Source of the DNA: Sabethes cyaneus
Taxonomy: Eukaryota; Arthropoda; Insecta; Diptera; Culicidae
Direction: 5' to 3'
Assembly (NCBI RefSeq): GCF_943734655.1
Contig: NC_071354.1
Span: 46,103,544 to 46,167,543, forward strand
Length of the DNA stretch: 64,000 nt
Position 1 is the stretch's first letter. The number at the start of each line of letters is the position of its first letter. The notes beneath the pieces were generated by a model that was given only the letters and a program-made list of their open reading frames with translations, did not search any database and was not told the DNA's origin. A program made the position numbers and the translations under genes. Below are positions 11,257 through 23,400 of the stretch, piece by piece.

Positions 11257-11999
11257 CGCACGCTTCGAAAGTATCCGCAAGTACACTACATCTGGTTAAT
11301 TATTTTCTCAGAACGATGCAGCTGCTTCAACTCCATATACCCTTACTCATCCATGCAGCATCATTTCACAGTTTTGATGGAGTTTGAAGTACGTCGCACG
11401 CTTAATAAGGGGGTTGTGGAGTCTCCCTTTTATCCAATCCGCAGCGGTTCAAAGGTTTACCATTACCTGAGATCCATGTGCACCGGGTCTGGGAGAAGAA
11501 GTTGGTACGAATCCGGTTATAAATGCATCCGATTATATCTAGGTTCGATCCGCGGATCCCCCAGCTTGGATAAAAAAGAGCGATACACAACTTCTTAAGC
11601 GTTGGTTCAATTACCTTTCCTGGCCTCATTTTTCCACTCTTTCCCGTTCACGCTTGGTCCCATTCTGTTTCAATCCTATCAACATCTTTGTTTCACTTTC
11701 TTATACCGTTCCATCCGTTGATTGTAAAAACTACCGTTCTAAAAAGCACTTTTTCTCAGAAAATTTAAGTTCGTTGTATCTGTAGAATCTGGTATATCTA
11801 AATATCTTTTTCTGCCTATGTCTGCCACGTTCTGACACTGCTTATTTTTGCCCCCGCGCAGCGTTTTCCCCATCCATCACTCTTACATTCGTCGTCATAC
11901 CCTTGGTCTTACCAGTCGTTATGCTGATTCTGTGCCGCGTGCCCAAAGAAGTCCTTTGCCGCACTGTTAATGTTTGTTTTATTTTATTTTATTTTCTTT

Positions 12000-12290
12000 A
12001 TTTAACTTCAACGAACACAGTCTTCTTGAAGTGCTTTGATGAGATTCGAATAGTTCTCGAGAGTGGCTCTATCCAGCTCGTCCACATCCGGCAGCGCAGT
12101 TTCAAGTGAATTTGCGTAGTTTACGGCGACATCAGACTGCATCAGCTACGCGAGATTTTATACCAAGGCTGGCCTCGGTACCGAATGTTATTCACAGCGA
12201 AGAGTTTTAGGCGCGTCTTAACCATCACCAGATAGTGACCTCTGAGTTAGTGTTAGCGATTCGGTAGGATCTGCGATGTCAGTGATGTCT
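12000..12290 (-). mobile_element. Possible RTE-like endonuclease/RT linker fragment
   Basis: About 12245 down to 12130 on the minus strand reads HYLVMVKTRLKLFAVNNIRY, resembling the end of an RTE apurinic endonuclease (SDHHLVMVK-type) and the linker after it. Stops follow. Short and tentative. Confidence 0.35.
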
Positions 12291-12559
12291 AGAAGTACCG
12301 GCAGCTCATCAAAACGTGATCGATACCTCGTTCCGTACAATGCTCCATTGATTTTTGATGAGTTTTGAGCTTTTAGGTTTTTATCATCAGTAGTCATAGT
12401 GGGCAGATTGAACAGATGCTTGTACCATCTTGTACTAAGTGACAAAAAAAACGTCGAAAACCAAAACAGACTCCAGCTTTTTGATGGCACGTAATTTTGA
12501 ATGATTGGTCACTTGAAAAAAGAAAAAATATGCTTTTTTATGATAATAGGGTTTGTCTG

Positions 12560-13805
12560 AAAATATCCAAACCACTTGCGACATGTTTGCTGGACACCTA
12601 TCTAGTGTGTTTAATTCGACTTTAGCCTCATCCTCTCAAATGAACAACATTTTGGACCTTGGTCCTCTCCTGTTTTCCGTAGCTGATATTGAAACTGGCC
12701 TTTCGAAATTGAAACATGTTTTTTCGCGGGTCCAGATGGAATCCCATCGGTGGTGCTAAAAAGATATGCTGGAGCTCTGTGTAAACCGTTGCAAAAGATT
12801 TGTAATATGTCATTAGAACAGAACAAGTTCTCGGAGTGTTGGAAAAGATCCTATGTCTTTCCAATCTACAAGAAATGGGATAAACGTGACATTGCAAACT
12901 ACCGAGGTATCACCTCTTTATGTGCCGCGTCGAAACTGCTGGAGATTCCCAGATAACACAAAATAGTAATAGAAAGTTCACATTAAATCGTTTTCATGTC
13001 AATTTCATATTGGAGTTGTATAATGATTACAGTATGTCAAATCGAAGTGAACAATAAGTTGTTTTGCAGTCGTGCGTGTCTTCATATACAATTCATGACT
13101 GTGAATTATAAAGTAGGATAGACAATTGCAATATTTGATTATATCTATATCATATATTCAGGAGTATTTAGTTGCGTGTTATAAAAACTGCGCAAAATAG
13201 AATTACAAATAGTTGTCAAAATTTTCGCACGTATATCGCCTCCACTTTGGCACATATATGTTCTTATATGGCGTGAAATATAACTTTTTCGTTCAGATAT
13301 GGTTTCGTATACCTCAGTTGCAATCGTGATATACAAACCAAATGGTTTACTGGGTTCTTGTGGGTAAGCTGCTTCTTAGCAAAGTGAAATCGTACATCTC
13401 TATAGAACAACATGGCTTTTTCCCCAAACGCTCAATCAACACGAATCTTCTGCAGTTCTGTTCATTTTGCCTTCGACAGGTTGAAGACGCTGCGCAAGTT
13501 GATACCATTTACACAGATCTTACAGCTGCATTTGATCGTATTGATCACCAAATTCTACTTTGAAAACTGAATCATCTAATCTGTTTACAGAGTGGTGTCA
13601 CCTGAATAATCTTACCGTCAGTGCGAAATCGATGCTCCTGAACTTCTGTCCTGCATTAACCTTAACATTATGCCTCGTCCGCTCAGATCCCGAGAATTTC
13701 TCCGGCCTACTTATCATCGTATGCAATACGGACAACACGAACCAATCCAGGCGATGTGCAGTGTTTTTAATGACGTGTATGACCAATTTGATTTTACGAT
13801 TTCGA
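12560..13805 (+). mobile_element. Jockey-like non-LTR retrotransposon, internally deleted, interrupted by MITE copy C
   Basis: Pieces in order: a pre-RT region (FAGHLSSVFNSTLASS), ECWKRSYVFPIYKKWDKRD, IANYRGITSLCAASKLLEI, then after the MITE KSYISIEQHGFFPKRSINTN and IYTDLTAAFDRIDHQ. It then jumps to a downstream block (FTEWCHLNNLTVSAKS) and a C-terminal block (HEPIQAMCSVFNDVYDQFDF). The catalytic YADD segment is lost in the jump. Related copies are at 29985-30395 and 41080-42590. Clade assignment (Jockey versus CR1) is by recognition only. Confidence 0.72.
12948..13354 (+). mobile_element. CCCAG-family MITE copy C, 407 bp, intact
   Basis: Starts CCCAGATAACACAAAATAG and ends ATGGTTTACTGGG, flanked by TT at 12946-12947 and 13355-13356. 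Removing the element and one TT rejoins the host reverse transcriptase in frame (KLLEI then LVGKLLLSK), which fixes the duplication as 2 bp. No coding capacity. Confidence 0.87.
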
Positions 13806-13807
13806 CG

Positions 13808-14120
13808 ACCCAGGTAGCCAATAAGCATTTCCAATGCAATTTAAAAGCAAGCCAATAAGCATTTAAGTTACCTTAAATGCTACTTAACTGCTATTTTGGC
13901 ATAATATGCGGCTACTTTACTGCTAGCCCTCTTATAGTGCTGACAATGCTTATTTGCAGCTAGTTACCAACAAGAAGAATTTAAATAGAATTTTGGATGC
14001 CAATTTGCAACAGTTATGCAGTCAAAAAGGTGATAAACAACAACCTGCAGTATAAAACGCCAGGGATGGTAATAAACGATTGATTTACTGCTTATACTAA
14101 TGCTTATTGGTTACCTGGGT
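13808..14120. mobile_element. MITE with ACCCAGGTAACCAATAAGCA ends, 313 bp
   Basis: The left end ACCCAGGTAGCCAATAAGCA and the right end, reverse-complemented, ACCCAGGTAACCAATAAGCA match at 19 of 20 positions. A second GCCAATAAGCATTT copy lies at about 13849, giving a subterminal repeat. No clear target duplication was seen. It sits at the end of the Jockey-like relic. Confidence 0.75.
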
Positions 14121-14843
14121 TGTTTATCAGATTTTGGGAGAGAACTGGTTTGAAAAACTTAGAGTAGCTTAAACATCGCTTATTTAAACACCATTTGAGT
14201 GCTTACTTTATGCAGCTTTGATCGCCAACTCGTAAACAGCCATTGCTCTTGCGATTCAGCTACCATTGTTAGTTGGGTAACAATGAAATATTCCACCACG
14301 CACACATATAAAGATTTTTTTATGTTAGCTGGGGCCCTCGCTGAGGCTGTTTGCAGTAGGAATAATATCAAAAACATCAAATATCAAACTCCCAGATCCT
14401 CTCCTCCACTCTTCCCTCCCCTCTCACTCCTACATAAACGATCCGCAGCTAATGTCATTCTCGTTATTGAGGAAACCGCAAATTACTTCATGTACAAAAC
14501 TCTTATTAGACCGGTACATAATCGCAAGATTTACCTCTGTCAACTTTTATTGATTCATGACTTCATACGATTTAGCGTGTATACACTCATTTATGTTAAT
14601 ATTTTTTCCATTTTCTTATATGTTGAGTGCCTGCCTGCCTGCGTTGTCGCTATGACAATTTGCCTTTGCCAGCATGCTGTTCAGTTCAGTTTCACGTTAA
14701 TTTGTTTATATCGCGTTATATAAATTTCTCGGGTGCCTAGCGATCGAATCGCTATGTTTTTGTATCGAAAACACCCCTTAGTCTTGCATCACATTATATT
14801 TAGTTAGTGCTACGTGCTCTACGTACTATCCCAGTGATATAAA

Positions 14844-15608
14844 ATGGATACATCTTTAAAAACGGACCTCGAAACGGTTGCAAAGGAGTCGAACAACAAC
14901 GAGGATACTACCGGTGAAGATGCTGCTAAGCAGCGACCACCGCGCGATGAGAAATACTACCAGGATGCTAAGCAGTACTGGTCCACTATTTCGCCTACCG
15001 TAGACGGTATGTTGGGTGGATTTGCAAGTATTTCCTTTGCCGACGTAAGAGCGTCGGAGCAGTTTCTGCGGAATCTATACAAACTAAAACCTGCCCCCGG
15101 TAAATTGTGTGCACTGGACTGTGGTGCCGGTATCGGACGCGTCAGCAAGAACCTTTTAATGCCCATGTTTGCTAAGGTGGACTTGGTCGAGCAAGATGAA
15201 CAATTTTGTCGAAAAGCCGAAGACGACTTGGCTTCAAGCGCGAAGCTCGGGACAGTTTTTAACCTTGGGCTGCAGGACTTCACACCGGAGGAGGGCAAGT
15301 ACGACATCATTTGGTCGCAGTGGGTGCTAGGGCATTTGACGGATGATGATATAGTGGACTTTTTTGCCCGATGCCAGCTTGGATTGAAAAAGAACGGGCT
15401 GATGGTTGTGAAGGAGAATTTTACCGCTGGATCGATCGTCGAGCCGGATCGACAGGATTCGTCCGTAACGAGACCGCTGCCTTGGATGAAGAAGCTTTTG
15501 CAGAAAGGAGGCTTCCGAATAATTAAGGAACAAAAGCAGAAAGATTTTCCCAAGGGTTTGTATCCGGTGTACATGCTGGCTGTGAAGCCGATGATAATAA
15601 ACAGCTGA
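14844..15608 (+). CDS. NTMT1: Alpha N-terminal protein methyltransferase 1 (NTMT1/METTL11A type)
   Basis: A single-exon frame of 254 residues. The enzyme transfers methyl groups from S-adenosylmethionine to the exposed alpha-amino group of proteins starting X-Pro-Lys after Met removal, for example ribosomal proteins and histone-like factors. Visible family features: YYQDAKQYWSTISPTVDGML at about 38-57, with GG following; SAM motif I LDCGAGIGR at about 91-99; the acidic VDLVEQD strand at about 112-118; LQDFTPEEGKYDIIWSQWVL at about 142-161, with GHLTDDD following; VVKEN at about 187-191; DSSVTR at about 206-211. Length is close to the human enzyme (223) plus an extra acidic N-terminal stretch of about 30 residues. 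The ATG at 14844 has a good context (AAAATGG). No breaks. Confidence 0.95.
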   Translation: MDTSLKTDLETVAKESNNNEDTTGEDAAKQRPPRDEKYYQDAKQYWSTISPTVDGMLGGFASISFADVRASEQFLRNLYKLKPAPGKLCALDCGAGIGRVSKNLLMPMFAKVDLVEQDEQFCRKAEDDLASSAKLGTVFNLGLQDFTPEEGKYDIIWSQWVLGHLTDDDIVDFFARCQLGLKKNGLMVVKENFTAGSIVEPDRQDSSVTRPLPWMKKLLQKGGFRIIKEQKQKDFPKGLYPVYMLAVKPMIINS

Positions 15609-16036
15609 AAATGTGCCGCTAAGAGGACCTTTTTAGAGTTGTGAAACAATCCTTTCGTAGAAGAAAAGTAAGTTCAGGTGATTTTATAGTATTTTATTTA
15701 ATTTATGCTCTGGTTCACATTAATTTTTCTTTGTCCGTGTTTATTTTTTTTTCTAAACGGCGTGAAAATCACAATTGATAGAACTGTTGAACACAATGCA
15801 ACTGATAGAGGCAATGTGGATCAAAATTATGTTTTATGAACGGGAAATGCTGTGAAAAGGTTGGACGTAAATGTAAAAACTGCAACTTCAGTATTTTACG
15901 GATATTCATTTACATTCACTGTCGTGCTTCTCCTATCTTGTTTTGTTTTAAACTTTTTTTTCAACTTTTCATTGACCGTTATCTATTAGCCAATCAATTG
16001 AGTTTTATTCCAATATTTTTTTTCTTCAGAATAGAC

Positions 16037-16042
16037 AATAAA
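16037..16042 (+). terminator. Candidate poly(A) signal of NTMT1
   Basis: AATAAA about 430 nt after the stop codon. A second AATAAA lies at 16148-16153. The convergent kinesin gene ends at 16996. Confidence 0.45.
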
Positions 16043-16995
16043 GGCTGAGCATTTACAACTGGTTTGCGGAAATAATATCTTGACGGTTTAACCCCATGTA
16101 ACAACCGTTTCAATTGTGAAATTTTGCTCTAACTTATTACCAAATCAAATAAATGCCTAATATATTCATTCACTAGAACCAATATTTTATATTTCAGTGA
16201 GTATAAAGTCTCCCGCAGTGAGCTCATTAATACGCGATATTTGAAGCATAGAATACGAAAAATCTGAGCTTATACAAATGTGTGACTGAGATGCTTTGGT
16301 AAAAAAATGTACACCTTCAAACATAGGAAACAAAATGACTACTGTTTTATAAAATATCAGTCAAAATATAACATGAATAATGGACGAAGACAAAGCAGAA
16401 AATAATAATACCGAAGGAACACAATCTGTAGCGGTTTTACAACTAAACGTTCTATTAAAACTGGTGGTCTTTGTGCCTAAATATAATATGTTTAACAAAA
16501 TGAACTCACCTAATGAAACCGAAATCTGATAAGAACGAATAACAAAAATATATATATAACCTATTTACAGCTACACAGTTGAAATCTGTCGACAACTAGA
16601 AACGAAAATTTCGTTAATCAACGAAAATCAAGTTACGATATAGACACCATCTAGATTATAGCAATCTAAGCTCTAGCTTTTGAAACAAATAATTTTTCTC
16701 ATCCTAAAGTGTGTTCGGTGCCGTCGGCTCGCCGGGGCCTCGTCTCAGGAGGAATTACCGGCGGGACCGTAACCGTAATTTTGCTTGCCTCCGTGTGCCT
16801 TTTTAAATGCCAATATGCGCGCGCGTGTGAAACTTTTCCTACATTCAAGCTCGTGATTACAAACCAATCCTTGTTTAAAAGCAAAAATCGAAAACCGAAA
16901 CGGTAAGCCAAACGCTGATCCATAAAGTGGTAAATCGATGCGGATGAGATGAGAGGATGCTAAATGAGTACTTCAGTTTCACCTTGGCGCAGGAT

Positions 16996-17463
16996 CTATT
17001 TGGGAATCAATCCACGCGCCTTCGGAAAGGTAGCCGCACTGGCCGGAGGGGCCTTTTTGGCCGCGGAAGCCCCCGAATGTGCACCGAAGGTGGGCGCAGC
17101 CGACATTCCGCGGTTGTAAATTGACGAACGAGCGCGACCGGTGCCACCTGACGTTCCACCAGTACCGCTGCTACTGCTAGCCGGAGGAATCCCGTTGGTA
17201 AGCGATCCATTAGAAGAGGCGGTTCCAACGCCGGAGGAACTGGCACCGTTTTGTGCATCCTGAACCACGTTGCGACGGGTGATCCGATCGAGCCGCTGTT
17301 TCATCATGCTAGCGTAGTTGGACTGATCGGTGATGTCGATGTCGTCCTCGGTTTGCATTGCTTCCGCCAGGACCGCTTGCAGCGAGGCGGACACCTTCGG
17401 GTTCGAGTACTCGTAGGTTGTACGGAGTGGCATGTCCAGCTCGTAGTTGACGATGTTTTCGCC
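16996..17463 (-). CDS. Klp68D/KIF3B: Kinesin-2 subunit, last coding exon (tail)
   Basis: Begins after TTGCAG and codes GENIVNYELDMPLRTTYEYS, an acidic helix, then a Ser/Gly/Ala-rich low-complexity tail and the C-terminus ARGLIPK. KIF3B tails carry the same ENIV-LELDMP-RTT and RGLVPK motifs, which is how this exon was linked to the motor exon 9.5 kb away. Confidence 0.92.
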   Translation of the reverse strand, partial: GENIVNYELDMPLRTTYEYSNPKVSASLQAVLAEAMQTEDDIDITDQSNYASMMKQRLDRITRRNVVQDAQNGASSSGVGTASSNGSLTNGIPPASSSSGTGGTSGGTGRARSSIYNRGMSAAPTFGAHSGASAAKKAPPASAATFPKARGLIPK

Positions 17464-20400
17464 CTGCAATCGGAGAGAATAAGGTAACGTAAGTTTAGCT
17501 TGTTTTAAAAATCACGCATAATGTGGATCATGTATAAACAATATGTGGCAAAAATTATATCAACCGTTCCCTAAAAATTTGACATAACTGACAGAACTAC
17601 ACAAACTCGTTGCCAATTCGTTGAGCGTCTCTACACACGCAAGACGGCCTCAGCCTGGTCGAGCGATCTACCACGTTTGGCTTCTCTATTCCTGGTGTCG
17701 GTGGGATTCTGAACTCAGTTCTGAGGAGAACAGATTTTGTCATTCTGTTGTCAAGCTTTTTTGCGACGTCGCCCGTCCACCGTAACTTTCCAACTTTTAC
17801 CATTACCTTTTACCTGTAGCTTGTGGTTTTTGCGCCTGTGCCACTCTACGCTTTACGTTTGTACTCCGCCAAAATCCAAAAATAATTTGTAACACCTTTC
17901 GTTCGAATACGGTAAGCGTGTTCCAAATAATGCAGTCATTATGCTGAAGAGGGATTAAGGGTCGCCGCCAATGAACCAATGCAAAGATGCTTAAGCGCAG
18001 AGCTTACCAGTCAACTCTGAGGCGTCATCGTAAGCTAAAATTGAAGCAGCAATCAAACGTATGGAGTCGGGCAACGCACAAAAATAGATTGCATTTCAAT
18101 CAAGATACAGAAGGCTATATTGTAAACGCGTAGGTTCACCAGCTCTTCAGCACTGGTTGAGGAGGTGGAAGTTTACTAAGGCCAGTAGTGTCTTTGTGGG
18201 TCTTCTGAATGTTTGACATTCAAATCAGATCCTTTCACTGAAAAAAAAACACGAATTCTTAATTCAAACGTCAAATCCAATTGTATATACAATTGAAATT
18301 CAATTGTACGCCTATGAGAAGTGGGGCGTATCGGTGCAGATTCGTAAATCGCTGCCAGCGATACATCTATGATGTATATTACATCATTCGGGCTTTAAGG
18401 TGAAATTAGTCGTCATCGATTCTGCCAATTTCAAAACCAGTTTTTTTTTGTTTAAAACAAAAATCCTGTTCATGATAATATATTCGCTGTGTTCAGATTG
18501 GCAAGAAGAATGCAGTATTTACATGTTTATAAACAGAATCCCGCTTGGATGGTAAATGGTTGAATAATGCGCTTCAGATCTACCACGAAGTTCCACAGAT
18601 TCTTATTTTGGCAACCCCTATTTCTACCTCTTCGTGCTACCATCCGGGATACGTTCCTTAGTGGAAATCGGACAACCGGCAAAAACTAGGGTCGTATGCG
18701 GACAGAGAAGGGGGCACTCATACGAAGGCTGAGTGTAAACTCTCCGCCTGCAAATGACGGATCTCGGTAGAAGCATGTTCGATGAACCTGAAAATACTGA
18801 GAACCTGAGCAGAGGATCCAAAGCCCTCAAAGCACTATGGGCCAGAAATTAAAATTTCGGGACAAAGATATTTACGGTTAAACGGCATGTCTTAGCTCAA
18901 TGTAGTCTTCGGCAACTTTTGAAATAAACAATTGATGCATATTTTGAAGGGGTCGTCCAATATTTAAGCGTTACTTAAACAACAATTTAAGTAATAACTT
19001 TTTGAGTAAACTTTTTTTTTTACCTTTTCGGTTTCAAAATATTAAAGATAAAATAATTTCAAGTAATTTTCGTGAAGATATCAAACTTCTACCTTTTACC
19101 CATTTTCAGCAATAGACCTTTGTTTATAAACGACCCCTCAAATCACATTTCTTCTTGTAACATGTTTATTTCAACAGACAACTTAATGTGATGTTTTAGA
19201 AAATATTTTGCACATAAAAGAGGAATATTTTTGCTGAAGACTGTTTTGCTTTATATGCATTAGTTAATAAGATATAACTGATTTTAAGTTAAAAACCGTT
19301 TGATGAAAAATCCGAATATCTTAGCCATCTGCAGGTATCTGTAATTAGTTTGCATACCAATTTGTAGGGAATTATTAAAGCTATCTGCCCAAATGTGTAT
19401 TTCAGAGAATACCTGGGAATACCATGGCTGGGAATACCTGGGAATAAGTTTGGATTTTTTTTTCATACATTTTATAACTTAATAGATATGCGTCCCAGCG
19501 CCAAACAGTCTTCACAGAAAATATGAATTTCAACATACTAAATAACTTTGTAGAACATTTGTAAGCAATAAAATAATCGTTTGCAAAGTTATTGAGTGTA
19601 ATTGATTATTAAATGCTCTTTTTTAACACATCATTATATTTCGTAACCGGTAAGAGATAGATAGTTACTTTATTCAGCAAAGTTGCTTATTTTAGTATTT
19701 TCTACAACTTTTGGAGAAAAAATCTTGTTTTTAAAATTATTTAAGAAAACAAAAGTTTGTATCATCCTAATAGGTGAATTCATGGTCACCCTAATAATGC
19801 AGGAAGATGCGCTATATTTTATTATTTTACTTCTCCGAAGACACCAGCCTTGAAAAAATACACATTTTTCATCAAACGGTTTTTAGCCTCAAAACAGTTA
19901 TATATCTTATTAATTAATGCAGAAAAAGCGAAACAGTCTCCAGCAAAAATATTCCTCTTTTATGTGCAAAATGTTGTCTAGAACATCACATTGAGCTGTC
20001 TGTTGAAATAAACATGTTACAAGAAGAAATGTGATTTGAGGGGTCGTTTATAAACAAAGGTCTATTGCTGAAAATGGGTAAAAGGTAGAAGTTTGATATC
20101 TTCAGCAAAAATACTTGAAATTGGTTTATCTTTAATATTGCGACCCGTGCCGGGGGGTTTTATAAATACTCAGCCATCATGGAAGGCTCTGATGCGGCGG
20201 AGTCTTCTTTTCCCTCAACTCGTCGGATTCTATATGAACAATCAAAATCAAAAAAACTTCAGTGAGCGCGGACGGATTAGATAATCCGTTTGCAAGAGGT
20301 GGTATCCAGCGATCTCCGCCGATGGATACGAGTAGAAGCGCCAGCGTAAGCGGAAAGGGAAGCGGCACACCTGTCGCTCCAACTGCATCTACGCCGGACG

Positions 20401-23400
20401 CAGCAATGAATGGCCTGTCGCTAATAAAAGCAGTGGAAGGGAAGAGAGACATGCTACCAAGAGTGGTAGCAGCGTCTCATCAGCTCGATGCCATTATCGA
20501 GTTCGTGGCAGGCCGCAGCACCCTAGCGAAAGACCTAAAACAAAGTCTGCTCATGCTTCGGGGCACCATGCGTGCTGCGACGAAGGAACACAGTGAACTC
20601 GAAGCGCGAGTAAAAGTGGCAGAGAAGGCGTTTGTATCGAGGTCTATACAAACGGATGCCTGCCTGTCAACGACTGACCACACCGTGGCCCTTGCGAGTT
20701 GCGACTACGGAGCAGTCCAGTGACAACAATGTATCCACCAAACGTGCAAGGCAATCCCCAGGGGAAGAAACCCCCACCAGGACCAGGAAGCAAGAGGAGG
20801 ATCGAACTCCACCGAAAGTGGTCAGAAAAAAGAGGAGCAAAGGCGATGCCCTTATCCTCAAAACCGAAGGGCTGAGATATGCAGAAGTTTTTGAAGGCCA
20901 GGAGAGGGGACGAGCAGCTGAAGGGTCTTGGCGCGGATGTGCAGAGTATCCGCCGCTCCCGCACCGGCGACATGAGCTCAAAAAGGATGCCATTGAGAAG
21001 GGTTCTGCCTACAAAGTGCTGGCAGAAAAGCTCCTTGGTGATGGCATACAGATCCGCGTACTAACGCCTAAAATGACTCTCCAGCTTAAAAACCTGGACG
21101 AGATTACTAAAGCGGTCGAACTGACACGAGCTCTCAAGGAGCAATGTAACGTGGTGGTGACTACCGAAGCAGCACGTCTGCGCAAGGGACCGGCGGAAAC
21201 CCAGGTAGCTACAATAAGACTTTCACTGGTAGACGGAAATGCAGTCCTGAAGGCGGCCAAGCTGAAGGTGGGATGGTCCGTATGCCCACTGAGCGTGTTC
21301 CAGCAGCCGGAAACTTGCTTCCGGTGGTTTGAGCGAGGGCACAAGTCCTGGAGCTGTAAGGGGCCCGACAGAAACCACCAGTATAGAAGATGTGGCGTTG
21401 CGGGCCATATAGCGAGGGACTGTTCTGCGCCGCCCAAGTGCCTGATATGTACAGACCAACGAGACGCTAAGCACACAACAGGAGGCCCAAAGTGCCCGGC
21501 AGGCGCGCCGGCGACTAAAACACGGGTGTAGTGCAGGTAACGCAACTAAACTTGAACCACTGCCACGCGGCCCAGCAGCTGTTGTACCAAGTAGTTACTG
21601 AGCCGTTGACGAACATTGCCATCATCTCGGACCCATACCGCATCCCTGCAGGAAACGGTAACTGGGTCTCGGATAGGTCCGGGATGGCGGCTATATGGAC
21701 GACAAGCAGGTTCCCGGTTCAAGAGGTTGTGTCAACTGCAGACGAGGGATTTACCGTTGCCAAAGTGGGTGGAGTGTTCTACTGCAGCTGTTATGCTCCG
21801 CCGAGTTGGTCGATCGAGCAGTTTACGCGGATGGTAAACCGAGTATCAGTTGTGCTGACTGGTCTAATGCCGGTGGTTGTGGCGGGCGACTTTAACGCTT
21901 GGGCGGTTGAGTGGGGAAGTCGTCGCACAAACCATAGGGGTCGGATGCTGCTTGTGGCTCTGGCAAAGCTCAACGTAGACCTGGCAAACGTCGGCACCAC
22001 AAGTACCTTCAGTAGGAATGGTGCAGAGTCTATCATCGACGTGACATTCGGCAGTCCTGGTCTGATAGGAGACTGGAGGGTAAACTCACAGTGACCATCA
22101 GGCGGTCCGCTATGGTGTTGGTCAGATAACGAGGCGGCAGGCAGCGGGTAGAGCCAACACTCCAACCACCCGTGGATGGAAGACATCATACTTCGATCCT
22201 GAAGTATTTGTGGAAGCGATCCGAAGAGAGTGCGGTGATCGCGATATGCCCGATCCGAACGCTGATCATTTGGTTGAGGTGCTATCGCGAGCGTGTGACG
22301 CCACCATGCCTAGGAAAAGCCGACCTAGGTATGGTAGGTCACCGGTTTACTGGTGGACAGAAGAAATTGCGGAACTCCGAGGAGCCTGCTTTCGTGCAAG
22401 GAGAATTATGCAAAGAGCTCGTTCGGACGAGGGCAGAGCAGAATGTCGAGTAGTAGTAGTTGCTGCACGCACAGCGCTTAAGAGTGGGATAATAGCAAGA
22501 AAGTGAGCCTGCTTTGAATGGTTATGTACCAGTGCCAATACGAACCCGTGGGGTGATGCCTACAGGGTCGTAATGGCAAAGACCAAGGGCGTGATGGCGC
22601 CCGCAGAGCGATCGCCAGAGATGCTGGGGCGGATAATCGACGGCCTCTTTCCGCGCCACGAGCCAAGGCCCTGACCTCAGGCTGGTGAGTCGTCCCACGG
22701 CCGACGTTCCAGTATCTCAGACCATAAAGTAGGATGGTCAGCCTCCGTGCCGAACATCCAAAGTAACGCGGGCGACAGCGGTTTAGAGGGGGGGAAGTAA
22801 TGGTTACGAACGAGGAACTTATTGAGATCACTAAATCCCTAAAGGTGAGCAAGGCACCGGGGCCAGACGGAATCCCGAATATGGCCATTAAAGCGGCTAT
22901 TCTGGAGGCTCTCGAATTATTCGGGGTAGTAATGAGTAGATGCCTGGAAGCTGGCCACTTCCCGGACAGATGGAAGCGACAGAACCTGGTCCTATTGCCG
23001 AAGCCGGTAAAACCTCCTCGTGTGCCCTCGACGTGTAGGCCGCTCTGTCTGCTCGATACTGCCGGCAAGGTACTGGAAAGGGTTATCCTTAACAGACTCG
23101 TACAGTGCACTGAGGGTACAAACGGTCTATCAAGAAACCAATTCGGCTTCCGAAAAGGCAAATTTACGGTGGATGCCATCTTGTCTGTCACTAAGACAGC
23201 CGAGGTGGCAATCCAGCGCAAGAGTACGGGTATCGGCTATTGCTCGGTTGTCACGCTCAACGTAAGAAATGCGTTTTATACCGCTAGTTGGGGCTCTATG
23301 GCCAACTCGCTTCGGAACGTCCAAGTGCCGGTGTCGCTGTACAGGATTCCGGAAAATTATTTCCAGAATCGTGTGCTATGCTACAACACGGAGGAGGGTG

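Noticed and set aside
14487..14515. MYKTLIRPV, identical to an RTE motif
   Set aside because: Only nine codons match and the flanks do not continue the RTE, so no element was called.
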